Assembly: GCF_001570365.1 (NCBI RefSeq)
Contig: NZ_BBYK01000043.1
Coordinates: 102,677-166,676 of the forward strand
DNA length: 64,000 nt
Source of the DNA: Microtetraspora fusca
GTDB taxonomy: Bacteria; Actinomycetota; Actinomycetes; Streptosporangiales; Streptosporangiaceae
Direction: 5' to 3'
The position numbers and the translations under genes are program-made. The number at the start of each line of letters is the position of its first letter. Positions within the stretch are counted from its first letter, which is position 1. Below, one piece after another: positions 36,090 through 44,449 of this stretch. Below the pieces are notes generated by a model. That model was given only the letters and a program-made list of their open reading frames with translations. It did no database searches and was not told where the DNA came from.

Positions 36090-37814
36090 GTGGAACGTTC
36101 GAATGACCAGGTCGCGAACCTGCTGCAGGAGTACGCGGACCTCATCGCCATCACGGGCGGCGACGCCTACAAGGTGAGGGTGTACGAGAAGGCGGCCCGA
36201 TCGGTCGGCGGCTACGCCCGCGACATCTCCAAGATGGACGCCGGTGAGCTGCGCGGGATCCCCAACGTGGGCACGTCGATCGCGGCGAAGATCGAGGAGT
36301 TCCTGCGTACCGGGGCGATCCACCAGCTCGAGGAGCTGCGTAGCAAGATCCCGGCGGGCGTCCGCAGGCTCACGGTGATTCCCTCGCTCGGCCCGAAGAA
36401 GGCCATGATGCTCTACCACGAGCTGGGCATCGACTCGATCGAGTCCCTGGAGGGGGCGATCAGGGCAGGCATGCTGCACGATCTGCACGGGTTCGGCGCC
36501 AAGACGGAGGAGAACCTCCTGCACGGCATCGAACTGATGCACAAGGCGGGCGAACGGGTGGATCTCGGCGTCGGGATGAGCCTCGCGGAGGAGATCGTCG
36601 CGGCGCTGAGCCGGGTGCCGGGATGCGAACGATGCGTGTACGCGGGGTCGCTGCGCCGGATGAAGGACACCATCGGTGACATCGACGTCCTCGCCACCTC
36701 GCGCGAGCCCGCGGCGCTCATGGACGCGTTCACCCGGCTCCCCACCACCGGCGAGGTGATCGCGCACGGAGACACCAAGACCTCGGTCCGCACCGTCGCC
36801 GGCCTCCAGGTGGACCTGCGGGTCGTGCCCGCCGACTCCTGGGGCGCGGCCCTGCAGTACTTCACCGGATCGAAGCCGCACAACATCCGGACGCGGGAGA
36901 TCGCCGTCCACAAGAAGCTCAAGCTGTCCGAGTACGGCCTGTTCGACGTCACGACCGGGGAGAAGATCGCGTCCACCGACGAGGCGGACGTGTACGGCAT
37001 GCTCGGGCTGCCGTGGATCCCGCCGACGCTGCGCGAGGACAGCGGCGAGATCGAGGCGGCGCTGCGCGGTGAGCTTCCGCGGATCGTGACCGAGACGGAT
37101 CTCTGCGGCGACCTGCACACGCACACGAACCTGACCGACGGGCTGGCGCCACTGGAGGAGATGGTCGCCGCGGCGGCGGAGCGCGGATACGCCTATTTCG
37201 CGATCACCGATCACGCGCCCGAGCTCTACATGCAGCGGATGACCGACGAGAAGGCCCTGGCCCAGCGCGAGCAGGTGCGGAAGCTGGACGGCGCGTACGG
37301 CGGGATGCGGCTGCTGCACGGCACCGAGCTCAACATCGACCCGGAGGGGAAGGTCGACTGGCCGCCGGAGTTCCTGGCCGGATTCGACCTGTGTGTGGCC
37401 TCCTTGCACTCCTACTTCACCCAGTCGCGCGAGGACACGACCCGGCGGTTGCTGCGGGCCTGCGAGAACCCGCACGTCAAGATCATCGGCCATCCGACCG
37501 CCCGCGTGATCGGCAGGCGGGAGCCGGTGGACGCCGACTGGGACACGGTGTTCATCGCCTGCGCCCGCACCGGCACGGCGCTGGAGATCGACGCCTTCCC
37601 CGAGCGTCTCGATCTCCCCGCCGACCTGGTCCGGCGGGCGTCGGGCAAGGGCGTCCTCTTCGCCGTCGACAGCGACGCGCACGCCGTGCCCCACCTGGCC
37701 AACATGCGGTACGGCGTGGCCACCGCGCAGCGCGGCTGGCTCACCCCCGATCAGGTGATCAACACCTGGCCGCTCGACCGGCTGCTGCGGTTCCTCCGTG
37801 CGGGCCGACCCTGA
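36090..37814 (+). CDS. Bacterial family X DNA polymerase with PHP domain (PolX)
   Basis: 574 residues from the GTG giving VERSNDQVANLLQEYADL. Helix-hairpin-helix segments (LRGIPNVGTSIAAKIEEFL, VIPSLGPKKAMMLYHEL) lead to the polymerase palm with GSLRRMKDTIGDIDVL, whose two Asp bind metal. The C-terminal PHP nuclease domain starts DLHTHTNLTDGLAPLEEM and has YFAITDHAPEL and VDSDAHAV, so its metal ligands look intact. Known relatives fill gaps and trim 3' ends in base excision repair. The gene stands alone with no operon partner. Confidence 0.92.
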   Translation: MERSNDQVANLLQEYADLIAITGGDAYKVRVYEKAARSVGGYARDISKMDAGELRGIPNVGTSIAAKIEEFLRTGAIHQLEELRSKIPAGVRRLTVIPSLGPKKAMMLYHELGIDSIESLEGAIRAGMLHDLHGFGAKTEENLLHGIELMHKAGERVDLGVGMSLAEEIVAALSRVPGCERCVYAGSLRRMKDTIGDIDVLATSREPAALMDAFTRLPTTGEVIAHGDTKTSVRTVAGLQVDLRVVPADSWGAALQYFTGSKPHNIRTREIAVHKKLKLSEYGLFDVTTGEKIASTDEADVYGMLGLPWIPPTLREDSGEIEAALRGELPRIVTETDLCGDLHTHTNLTDGLAPLEEMVAAAAERGYAYFAITDHAPELYMQRMTDEKALAQREQVRKLDGAYGGMRLLHGTELNIDPEGKVDWPPEFLAGFDLCVASLHSYFTQSREDTTRRLLRACENPHVKIIGHPTARVIGRREPVDADWDTVFIACARTGTALEIDAFPERLDLPADLVRRASGKGVLFAVDSDAHAVPHLANMRYGVATAQRGWLTPDQVINTWPLDRLLRFLRAGRP

Positions 37815-37971
37815 CATAGCGGGCCCTGGCTGGTTCGAATCACGGCGCGGGAACCATCGGGGGCCGCCGTCTCCGCCGGGGCGGCGTGTCAGGGCCGTCC
37901 CGCCACGGCGTCGCCGCCCAGTGCCCTCACCGATGTCCGCCGTCGGCCGCCCGCATCGCGGCGACTCTCCG

Positions 37972-39243
37972 TCACCGCTCGCCTCCCTCCGGGCCGGCCA
38001 CGGGGTCGCCGAGGCACCGGTCGGTCAATGCCCGTCGCCGCTGAAGGAACGCGCGTTGGGGCTCGCTGTCCGTGCGGGCGATCGCCGCCTCGTACGCGGC
38101 CACCGCCTCCGCGCACCGGCTGAGGCGGCGCAACAGGTCGGCGCGGATGGCGTGATAGAGGTGGAACCGCTCCAGCCCGGAGTCGTCCAGATCGTCGACC
38201 AGGGCGAGGCCGGTGGCCGGGCCGTCCGCTTCGGCCACCGCGACGGCACGGTTCAGCGCGACGACCGGCGTCGGGGTGTACGCGAGTAGTTGGTCGTACA
38301 ACTGCCGGATCTGTCCCCAATCGGTGTCGGCCGGCTCGGCGGCGTCGCTGTGCACCGCGTTGATCGCCGCCTGGATCTGGTACGGCCCCGGCCGGCCGCG
38401 GCGCAGGCACCGCCGTACCAGTGCCTGACCCTCGGCGATCAGGGCCCGGTCCCACCGGGCGCGATCCTGGTCGGCGAGCGGCACCAGGTCGCCGTCGTCG
38501 TTCGTACGGGCCGCGCGGCGGGACTCGGTCAGCAGCATGAGCGCGAGCAGGCCCTGCGCCTCCGGCTCGTCCGGCATCAGCTCGACCAGCCCGCGGCCGA
38601 GCCGGATGGCCTCCTCGCACAGGTGGGCACGCGACAGCCGTTCACCCGAGCTGGCCGTGTAGCCCTCATTGAAGATCAGGTAAATGACCGCGAGCACCGA
38701 CTTCAGCCGTTCCGGCAGGTCCGCGCCCTGAGGCACCCGGTAGGGGATCCCGGCACTCTTGATCTTGTTCTTGGCGCGTACGAGCCGCTGTGCCAGGGTC
38801 GGCTCGGGAACCAGGAACGCGTGGGCGATCTCCGCGGTGGTCAGCCCGCCCAGCAGGCGCAGGGTGAGCGCGACCCGCGCGTCCACGGCCAGCGCCGGGT
38901 GGCAGCAGGTGAAGATCAGCCGGAGCCGTTCGTCGCGCACGGGGCTCTCCTGCGGTGGACCGTCCGGTGTGAGCAGGGCGACCGCCTGCGCCTGCCGTTC
39001 GGCACGGGTGGACTCCCGGCGCATGCGGTCGATCGCCCGATTACGCGCGGTGGTGATGATCCATCCGGCCGGGCTGGGCGGCAGGCCGTCGCGCGGCCAC
39101 CGGTCGGCCGCCGCGGTGAACGCCTCCTGCACGGCCTCCTCGGCGACATCGATGTCGCCGAGGGCCCGGACCAGAACGGCCACCGCGCGGCCGTACTCGG
39201 CGCGGAAGACCCGCTCGATCTCGGCGATGGAAACGGGCTCCAT
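37972..39243 (-). CDS. ECF42-type RNA polymerase sigma factor with C-terminal extension
   Basis: 423 residues. Sigma region 2 (VFRAEYGRAVAVLVRALGDI, SPAGWIITTARNRAIDRMRR) and region 4 (LRLLGGLTTAEIAHAFLVPE, LAQRLVRAKNKIK) are followed by a 200-residue helical extension (DUF6596) with IYLIFNEGYTAS and VALNRAVAVAEADGP. That extension and the neighbouring DGPF gene define group ECF42. No anti-sigma factor is expected in this group; the extension itself is thought to control activity. The ATG lies eight bases past the DGPF stop, so the two form an operon. Confidence 0.93.
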   Translation of the reverse strand: MEPVSIAEIERVFRAEYGRAVAVLVRALGDIDVAEEAVQEAFTAAADRWPRDGLPPSPAGWIITTARNRAIDRMRRESTRAERQAQAVALLTPDGPPQESPVRDERLRLIFTCCHPALAVDARVALTLRLLGGLTTAEIAHAFLVPEPTLAQRLVRAKNKIKSAGIPYRVPQGADLPERLKSVLAVIYLIFNEGYTASSGERLSRAHLCEEAIRLGRGLVELMPDEPEAQGLLALMLLTESRRAARTNDDGDLVPLADQDRARWDRALIAEGQALVRRCLRRGRPGPYQIQAAINAVHSDAAEPADTDWGQIRQLYDQLLAYTPTPVVALNRAVAVAEADGPATGLALVDDLDDSGLERFHLYHAIRADLLRRLSRCAEAVAAYEAAIARTDSEPQRAFLQRRRALTDRCLGDPVAGPEGGER

Positions 39244-39251
39244 CGGATGGG

Positions 39252-39596
39252 TCAGTCCACGGTCTGCATCGGCCGGACCTCGATCGGTAGTCCGGCCGCC
39301 TCGGACAGCTTGCGGGCCCACTCCACCGCGGCGTCCAGGTCCGTCGCGCGGATCACGGTGAACCCGCCGATGTGCTCCTTGCCCTCCACGAACGGCCCGT
39401 CGGTGAGCAGGGCGTCGCCGTCCTTCGCCCGCACCACGGTGGCCGTGCTCGCGTGGTGCAGTCCGCCGGTGAAGACCCACGCGCCGGCGTTCTTGACCTC
39501 CTTGTCCCAGGCGGTGACCCTCTCCATCACCCGCGCGAGTTCGGGCGCCGGCAACTCTGCGTCCGGCTGGTACACGTTCAGCAGGTACTGCACCAT
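39252..39596 (-). CDS. YCII-related DGPF-domain protein, ECF42 partner
   Basis: 114 residues. The defining motif is in LTDGPFVEGKEHIGGF, within a small ferredoxin-like fold. DGPF proteins are encoded next to ECF42 sigma factors and are reported targets of them; their chemistry is not settled. The ATG at 39596 has GAGGAGG upstream and is preferred over an earlier in-frame ATG. A candidate ECF42 promoter sits about 70 bases upstream. Confidence 0.92.
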   Translation of the reverse strand: MVQYLLNVYQPDAELPAPELARVMERVTAWDKEVKNAGAWVFTGGLHHASTATVVRAKDGDALLTDGPFVEGKEHIGGFTVIRATDLDAAVEWARKLSEAAGLPIEVRPMQTVD

Positions 39597-39666
39597 TTGA
39601 CTGTCCTCCTCGGATGTACGACCGATCCTGTCGGCCAAGCCGGTCCCCGCCCGGCCTTCTACCTCT

Positions 39667-39695
39667 CATACGAGCGGCGTCTGGCCGGATCGACA
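39667..39695 (-). promoter_or_regulatory. Candidate ECF42-dependent promoter of the DGPF-sigma operon
   Basis: On the minus strand TGTCGA (39695-39690) is followed after 17 bases by CGTATG (39672-39667). As I recall it, the published ECF42 consensus is TGTCGA at -35 and CGA/TC at -10, so the -35 is exact and the -10 close. The leader would be about 60 bases. Confidence 0.6.
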
Positions 39696-39842
39696 CTCCG
39701 GCGAGGAAATCATGGACGCGTTTCTCCGGGCCCTACGGCGACGGCCCGTGGAGGGCGTCGGGAGCCGCCCGCCGGAGGCACACGGGTAACCCAGAGGTGC
39801 GCCCCCGGCGGGCCGGGCGCCGCCGATGTCAGGCGGAGGGTG

Positions 39843-40334
39843 TCAGGCGGAGACGGTCTTCTCGATCGCCGCGACGACCTCGGGCGCCTCGGGCTCCGTA
39901 CGCGGCCGGAACCGCTCGACCACCTCGCCCGCGCCGTCCACCAGGAACTTCTCGAAGTTCCACTGGATGTCGCCCGCGGCGCCCTCCGCGTCGGGCGTCT
40001 GGGTCAGCGACGCGTACAGCGGGTGCCTGCCGTCGCCGTTGACCTCTATCTTCTCCAGCAGCGGGAAATCCACGCCATACGTGGTGGAGCAGAATTCCTG
40101 GATCTCCTCCGCCGAGCCGGGCTCCTGGCCCATGAACTGGTTGCAGGGCACGCCCACGACCGTGAAGCCGCGCCCGCCGTAGGTCTCCTGGAGGCGCACC
40201 AGGCCGGCGTACTGCGGGGTCAGCCCGCACTTCGACGCCACGTTGACGACCAGGGCCGCCCGGCCGCCGAGGAGGCCGCCGAGGGTGGTCTGCGTCCCGT
40301 CCAGGGTCCGCACCGGGATCTCGAGAATGCTCAT
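39843..40334 (-). CDS. Glutathione peroxidase family protein (Cys type)
   Basis: 163 residues. The catalytic Cys36 is in VASKCGLTPQ, in place of selenocysteine. The Gln and Trp/Asn partners are in VPCNQFMGQEPG and IQWNFEKFLVD. Actinobacteria mostly lack glutathione, so such enzymes usually draw electrons from thioredoxin to reduce peroxides. It is on the same strand as the sigma operon but nearly 250 bases upstream of the DGPF start, so it is probably separate. Confidence 0.92.
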   Translation of the reverse strand: MSILEIPVRTLDGTQTTLGGLLGGRAALVVNVASKCGLTPQYAGLVRLQETYGGRGFTVVGVPCNQFMGQEPGSAEEIQEFCSTTYGVDFPLLEKIEVNGDGRHPLYASLTQTPDAEGAAGDIQWNFEKFLVDGAGEVVERFRPRTEPEAPEVVAAIEKTVSA

Positions 40335-40781
40335 GGCGCCGACTTTACCTAGAACACCGTTCGGCGAGACGCGACGGAGGCGGGTAAAAGTTCCACCGCG
40401 GCCCGGTCACGCCACCGTCGAGCGGGTGGCGGATGCGCTGGTCAGAGCGGGTGCGAGCGGCAAACCCCAAGCCACGATCAAACTTACGGAACCGCCGTCC
40501 CCGCTCCCGCGACCGCATGTCCAGCGAGTTCTCTCAGGAGCTCCAGAAGTCGGCGGGCGAGCGGCAAACAACTTCCTCCAGCGTGTCGCAGTTCACCGAG
40601 TCGGGCCGCGGCGGCTACTTCAATCCGGCTGAAGAGCCCGTCGCGGCGCCTGCCCGGGAGTGCACGTTGGATCCGGTGAGGCCGAGCGGACGGCCGTGCC
40701 CACGCCATGGGTGATGGACCGCCGGACGGGGCGCCCACGTGCGCCCCGCGTTCCGCACGCGACCCGACGACAAGGACCGAA
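40335..40781. other. Intergenic region upstream of the lysozyme-like gene
   Basis: These 447 bases between divergent genes contain no reading frame I trust. I looked for the c-di-AMP (ydaO) riboswitch that often precedes actinobacterial wall-hydrolase genes and saw nothing resembling it. AAGGA at 40772-40776 is the ribosome site of the next gene. Confidence 0.5.
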
Positions 40782-41441
40782 TTGGACAGCAACAGAGTCA
40801 GCAACAGAGTTCTGGTACGGAACACTGCGGTCGCGATGATCGCGGTCTCGGTGGTCGGAGGCGTGGGAAGCGGCACCGCCGCCAGCGCCGAGCAAGCCCA
40901 GCAGACCGGACGGACCGCCGCCGCCACGGTTAAGGCCTCCGCGGAGACGTCCGCGGAGGCGACCGCGGGGAAATCCGCGGCGGGGAGCACCGCCGCCGAA
41001 CCCGCGCTGACGGGATCCGCAGAGGCGGCCGAACGCCAGGCGGACGCCGCCTCCGTGAGCGGCATAACGACAGTTCACACCGCCGTCTGGAGGACCAGCG
41101 CCCAGGCCGTCAAGCCCAAGGTGAGCGTGACGGCGCCGGCGATCCTCAACAAGGCGTACGCCTTCCGGCTCGTGGCTCGGCGGTCATGGCCGGGCACCCA
41201 GTTCCAGTGCCTGGACAGCCTGTGGACGAGGGAGAGCGGCTGGAACCACCGGGCGGAGAACCCCTACTCCGGCGCGTACGGGATCCCGCAGGCGTTGCCC
41301 GGCAACAAGATGAGCGGGACCGGCCTCGACTGGCAGTTCAATCCGCTGACCCAGATCAGATGGGGGCTGAAATACATCAGGACCCGGTACGGCTCACCGT
41401 GCGGGGCATGGGGACACTTCCAGTCCCACAACTGGTACTGA
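40782..41441 (+). CDS. Secreted lytic transglycosylase-like protein
   Basis: About 219 residues from a TTG start with AAGGA five bases upstream; no ATG or GTG fits as well. A signal peptide (VLVRNTAVAMIAVSVVGGVGSG) is followed by a long Ala/Thr/Ser/Glu-rich linker. The C-terminal domain begins WPGTQFQCLDSLWTRESGWN, with the catalytic-type Glu in TRESGW, then AYGIPQALPG and WGLKYIRTRYGSPC. That fold is the lysozyme-like domain of transglycosylase and resuscitation-type proteins. It would act on peptidoglycan. Two cysteines (QFQCLD and GSPCGAW) may pair. Confidence 0.85.
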   Translation: MDSNRVSNRVLVRNTAVAMIAVSVVGGVGSGTAASAEQAQQTGRTAAATVKASAETSAEATAGKSAAGSTAAEPALTGSAEAAERQADAASVSGITTVHTAVWRTSAQAVKPKVSVTAPAILNKAYAFRLVARRSWPGTQFQCLDSLWTRESGWNHRAENPYSGAYGIPQALPGNKMSGTGLDWQFNPLTQIRWGLKYIRTRYGSPCGAWGHFQSHNWY

Positions 41442-41530
41442 GTGTTCCGATCATCACGACGCGTAATGAAGCTCAGGTGATGTGAAACCTCTGACAACCG
41501 AGGAGTGACCAGGGGAAGGGCTCACTCCTT

Positions 41531-41565
41531 GGGAAGCGCCCGGGGCCGCGGCTCGGGCGCTTCCC
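41531..41565 (+). terminator. 12-bp hairpin after the lysozyme-like gene
   Basis: GGGAAGCGCCCG (41531-41542) pairs with CGGGCGCTTCCC (41554-41565) around an 11-base loop, about 90 bases past the stop. A short T-rich stretch follows (CTTGATTTTCCG), which fits intrinsic termination. Confidence 0.75.
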
Positions 41566-42131
41566 CTTGATTTTCCGTGAGGCTGTTTCGATCTTCCCGA
41601 GGACAGCCTCGAACTTTCACCGTCGTCGCGTGCGTGATTGAGCGGCGCGTCAGGACTTCTCCCCCATCGCCGAACCGGGCTCGTCCCGCACCGAGGCCAG
41701 GCTTCCGCTCCGCCGCCGTCCCCCGGCCGGCTTCATCTCCCGATGGCGAAGTCGCACAGCGCTTCCCGGGACCCGCCGCCGAAACCCCCTTGCACGATCA
41801 CGTTCTTGCCGTGATCATTCCGTTTACAAGGTCATGAATCGCGCTCGGATCATATTGCGATACCCCAAATTACGAAATATCAGGAAAATTCGTAATTCCC
41901 GACGCGAAGTTAATCATGACCATACCCTCTGGCGATCAGGAATTTCCGGAGGTAATGTCGGAGTCAACCGCGACCCGCCGCTTTTCTCCCGAAGCCGCGC
42001 GGGCGGCGCACGGAGGAGCTTCCCCACCGAACATCGGTGGCCAAAAACGGCAAATGCCGCATTTTCATATCTCTGCAGCCATCGGCGCCCGGCCGCAAGA
42101 GCCGGCATGGCAAAGATTGAAGTTGACTCGT
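41566..42131. promoter_or_regulatory. Long leader with AT-rich island and inverted repeat before the DUF3494 gene
   Basis: These 566 bases contain no trusted gene. Positions 41815-41945 are markedly AT-richer than the surroundings. Inside it AATTACGAA (41868-41876) and TTCGTAATT (41889-41897) form a perfect 9-bp inverted repeat with a 12-base spacer, a plausible regulator site for the large secreted protein downstream. Confidence 0.5.
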
Positions 42132-44225
42132 ATGTCCGCATCTCATCGCGACGCCCCTCCCCCGCCCCCCGATGCGGCGGAGCCCGCACAGCGCGCGCAC
42201 GCGAGAACGCGCTTCCTGCGCGCCGTCCGCGGCCGCCGCCCGCTGCTCGCGGCCGCGATCGCCGCGGTCCTCGCGCTCGGCGCGATCGTCATCCTGCCCG
42301 GTGCGGCCGGGGCCGTCCAGGCACCGGTGACCCTCGGCTCCGCGTCGACCTACGCCGTCCTCGGCACCACCCTCGTCAGGAACGTCAACCAGACCAGCCT
42401 CACGGGAGACCTCGGGGTCAGCCCCGGTGGATCGGTCTCCGGATTCCCGCCGGGCACCGTCACCGGCACCATCCACATCAACGACACGAGCTCCGCGAAC
42501 GCCAGGTCGGATGCCACGGCCGCCTACAACGACATCGCCGGGCGGAGCGGGGCCGCGAACGTGAACGCGGAGCTCGGCGGCACGACCCAGACCCCGGGGC
42601 TCTACACCACGTCGAGCGGCAACTTCACGATCACGGGCACCCTGACGCTCGATGCGCAGAGCGACCCGGACGCGGTCTTCATCTTCCGGGGCAGCACACT
42701 GGCCGCCGCGAACACCAGCAACATCAACCTGGTCAACGGCGCCCAGGAGAACAACGTGTTCTGGGAGTTCACCGGCAACACGAACTTCGGCCAATACTGC
42801 ACGTTCCGTGGCAACGTCCTCACGCAGGGCACCGCGGCGCTCGGCTTCGGCGCGTCGATCTCCGGCCGGATCCTCGCCCTGAGCGCGGACGTCCAGATCC
42901 AGGGCACGAACAACGACCTGCCGCCCACCCTCGTCGCCGTACCGAACAACCCGCCGACCACCACGACGCTCACCGTCTCGCAGAACCCCTCGGCGCAGGG
43001 GCAGCCGGTGACGTTCACCGCCACCGTCAGCGCGGTCAGCGGCTCCGTCGTTCCCGCGGGCCAGGTGGCCTTCAAGGACGGCACGACCGTGCTCGCGATC
43101 GTCTTTGACCAGAGCGTCGGGTCGGTCACCTACACCACGTCGTCGCTCCCCGCGGGACAGCACTCGATCACAGCCGTCTATCTGGGCGGGAACACGCCCG
43201 ACAACGAGGCGATCATCCACTTCGCCCCCAGCAAGTCGGCGCCGATCACACAGGTGGTGACCGCCTCGCTCTGGGACAGCGTGGCAACCCCTGCCGTGTC
43301 GTCGACCAATGATCCGCAGGCCGTGGTGCTCGGGGTGAAGTTCAAGGCCACCACGGCCGGAACGGTCACCGGCATCCGCTTCTACAAGGGAGCGAACAAC
43401 ACCGGCACTCACACCGCGAGCCTGTGGACCATCGACGGCCGGCAACTCGCCACCGCGACCTCCAGCAACGAGACCGGGTCCGGCTGGCAACAGGTGAACT
43501 TCCCCACCCCCGTCCCCATCACCCCGAACACCGCCTACGTCGCCTCCTACCACACGACTTCCGGAGACTATTCGGTAACCCGCTCCTACTTCACATCCGC
43601 CCGCAACAATGACCCGCTGATCGCACTGGCCGACGGCGACCAGGGCGGGAACGGCGTCTACGCCTACAGCGCCACCAACACGTTCCCCACGAACACCTTC
43701 CAGTCCACCAACTACTGGGTCGACGTCGTATTCGTCTCGTCGGCCGGCTTATGGAGCAACTCCACGACCCCGGCGGTCGCGACGCAGGCCGATCCGCAGG
43801 CTGTGGTGCTGGGCGTGAAGTTCAAGGCCGTCGTCGCCGGCACGATCAGGGGCATCCGGTTCTACAAGGGGCCGCTCAACACCGGCATTCACACGGCGAC
43901 TCTGTGGACCATCGACGGCCAGCGACTCGCCACCGCGACCTTCACCAACGAGACCGCCTCCGGCTGGCAACAGGCGAACTTCCCCACCCCCGTCCCCATC
44001 ACCGCGAACACTCCTTACGTCGCCTCGTACTTCACGCCGTCCGGAAGCTACTCGGTGACGCGCCCCTACTTCACCTCCCAATACAGCAACGGGTCGCTGA
44101 TCGCCTTCCAGGACGGCGACCAGGGCGGAAACGGCGTCTACACCTACAGCGCCGCCAACGCGTTCCCCACGAACACCTACCAGTCCACCAACTACTGGGT
44201 CGACGTGGTATTCGACATCACCTGA
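42132..44225 (+). CDS. Secreted ice-binding-like (DUF3494) protein with Ig domain and two DUF4082 repeats
   Basis: About 697 residues from the ATG at 42132; other ATGs upstream are possible. A long signal peptide (residues about 25-62, RRPLLAAAIAAVLALGAIVI) precedes a DUF3494 domain (about 66-250), marked by LGSASTYAVLGTT, LTGDLGVSPGG, NDIAGRSG and VFIFRGSTLAAANTSNINL. An Ig-like domain follows (TTTLTVSQNPSAQGQPVTFT, about 275-370). Two DUF4082 units of about 155 residues close the protein, each with GVKFKA, RFYKG, NTGTHT or NTGIHT, SGWQQ and NYWVDVVF. There is no sorting signal. DUF3494 binds ice in some organisms; here surface adhesion is equally likely. Confidence 0.88.
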   Translation: MSASHRDAPPPPPDAAEPAQRAHARTRFLRAVRGRRPLLAAAIAAVLALGAIVILPGAAGAVQAPVTLGSASTYAVLGTTLVRNVNQTSLTGDLGVSPGGSVSGFPPGTVTGTIHINDTSSANARSDATAAYNDIAGRSGAANVNAELGGTTQTPGLYTTSSGNFTITGTLTLDAQSDPDAVFIFRGSTLAAANTSNINLVNGAQENNVFWEFTGNTNFGQYCTFRGNVLTQGTAALGFGASISGRILALSADVQIQGTNNDLPPTLVAVPNNPPTTTTLTVSQNPSAQGQPVTFTATVSAVSGSVVPAGQVAFKDGTTVLAIVFDQSVGSVTYTTSSLPAGQHSITAVYLGGNTPDNEAIIHFAPSKSAPITQVVTASLWDSVATPAVSSTNDPQAVVLGVKFKATTAGTVTGIRFYKGANNTGTHTASLWTIDGRQLATATSSNETGSGWQQVNFPTPVPITPNTAYVASYHTTSGDYSVTRSYFTSARNNDPLIALADGDQGGNGVYAYSATNTFPTNTFQSTNYWVDVVFVSSAGLWSNSTTPAVATQADPQAVVLGVKFKAVVAGTIRGIRFYKGPLNTGIHTATLWTIDGQRLATATFTNETASGWQQANFPTPVPITANTPYVASYFTPSGSYSVTRPYFTSQYSNGSLIAFQDGDQGGNGVYTYSAANAFPTNTYQSTNYWVDVVFDIT

Positions 44226-44449
44226 CGCTCCGGTCGTATGCGGGGGGCCGTGAGATCCGCTACACGGCATCCCCATCCACGTCCCCCCGGCCCGCTCTTC
44301 GCGGTCCGGTCAACCGGAAAAACGGCTTTCCGGAGAAGGCCCCGTCCCCTCCCCATTGCGGGAAACTCTCCGAGTTTCTCGCATAAACCATACGTCCGGC
44401 GCCGGCCCCGCTCATTTCCATTCACCTCCTGGCCGCGCCGGGCAGTGAA

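Noticed and set aside
37772-37857. Possible tRNA gene at the end of polX
   Set aside because: Only the T-loop to CCA part fits; the T-stem does not pair and the rest would lie inside the polX coding sequence.
40433-40714. 93-codon plus-strand frame upstream of the lysozyme-like gene
   Set aside because: Codon pattern is only partly coding-like, there is no ribosome site and no recognisable family. An internal start (MSSEFSQEL) is conceivable but unsupported.
40335-40781. ydaO-type c-di-AMP riboswitch before the wall-hydrolase-like gene
   Set aside because: Looked for because such genes often carry one; no matching conserved stems or loops were seen.
40484-41065. 193-codon minus-strand frame antisense to the lysozyme-like gene
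   Set aside because: Reverse reading of the Ala/Thr linker and signal peptide of the plus-strand gene.
41834-43108. 424-codon open frame on the plus strand over the DUF3494 region
   Set aside because: Arg/His/Pro-rich out-of-frame reading of the DUF3494 gene, which itself has clear family motifs.
43260-44220. Repeated DNA blocks that could be mobile element ends
   Set aside because: They are in-frame duplicated DUF4082 domains, with the same domain repeated in the next gene.
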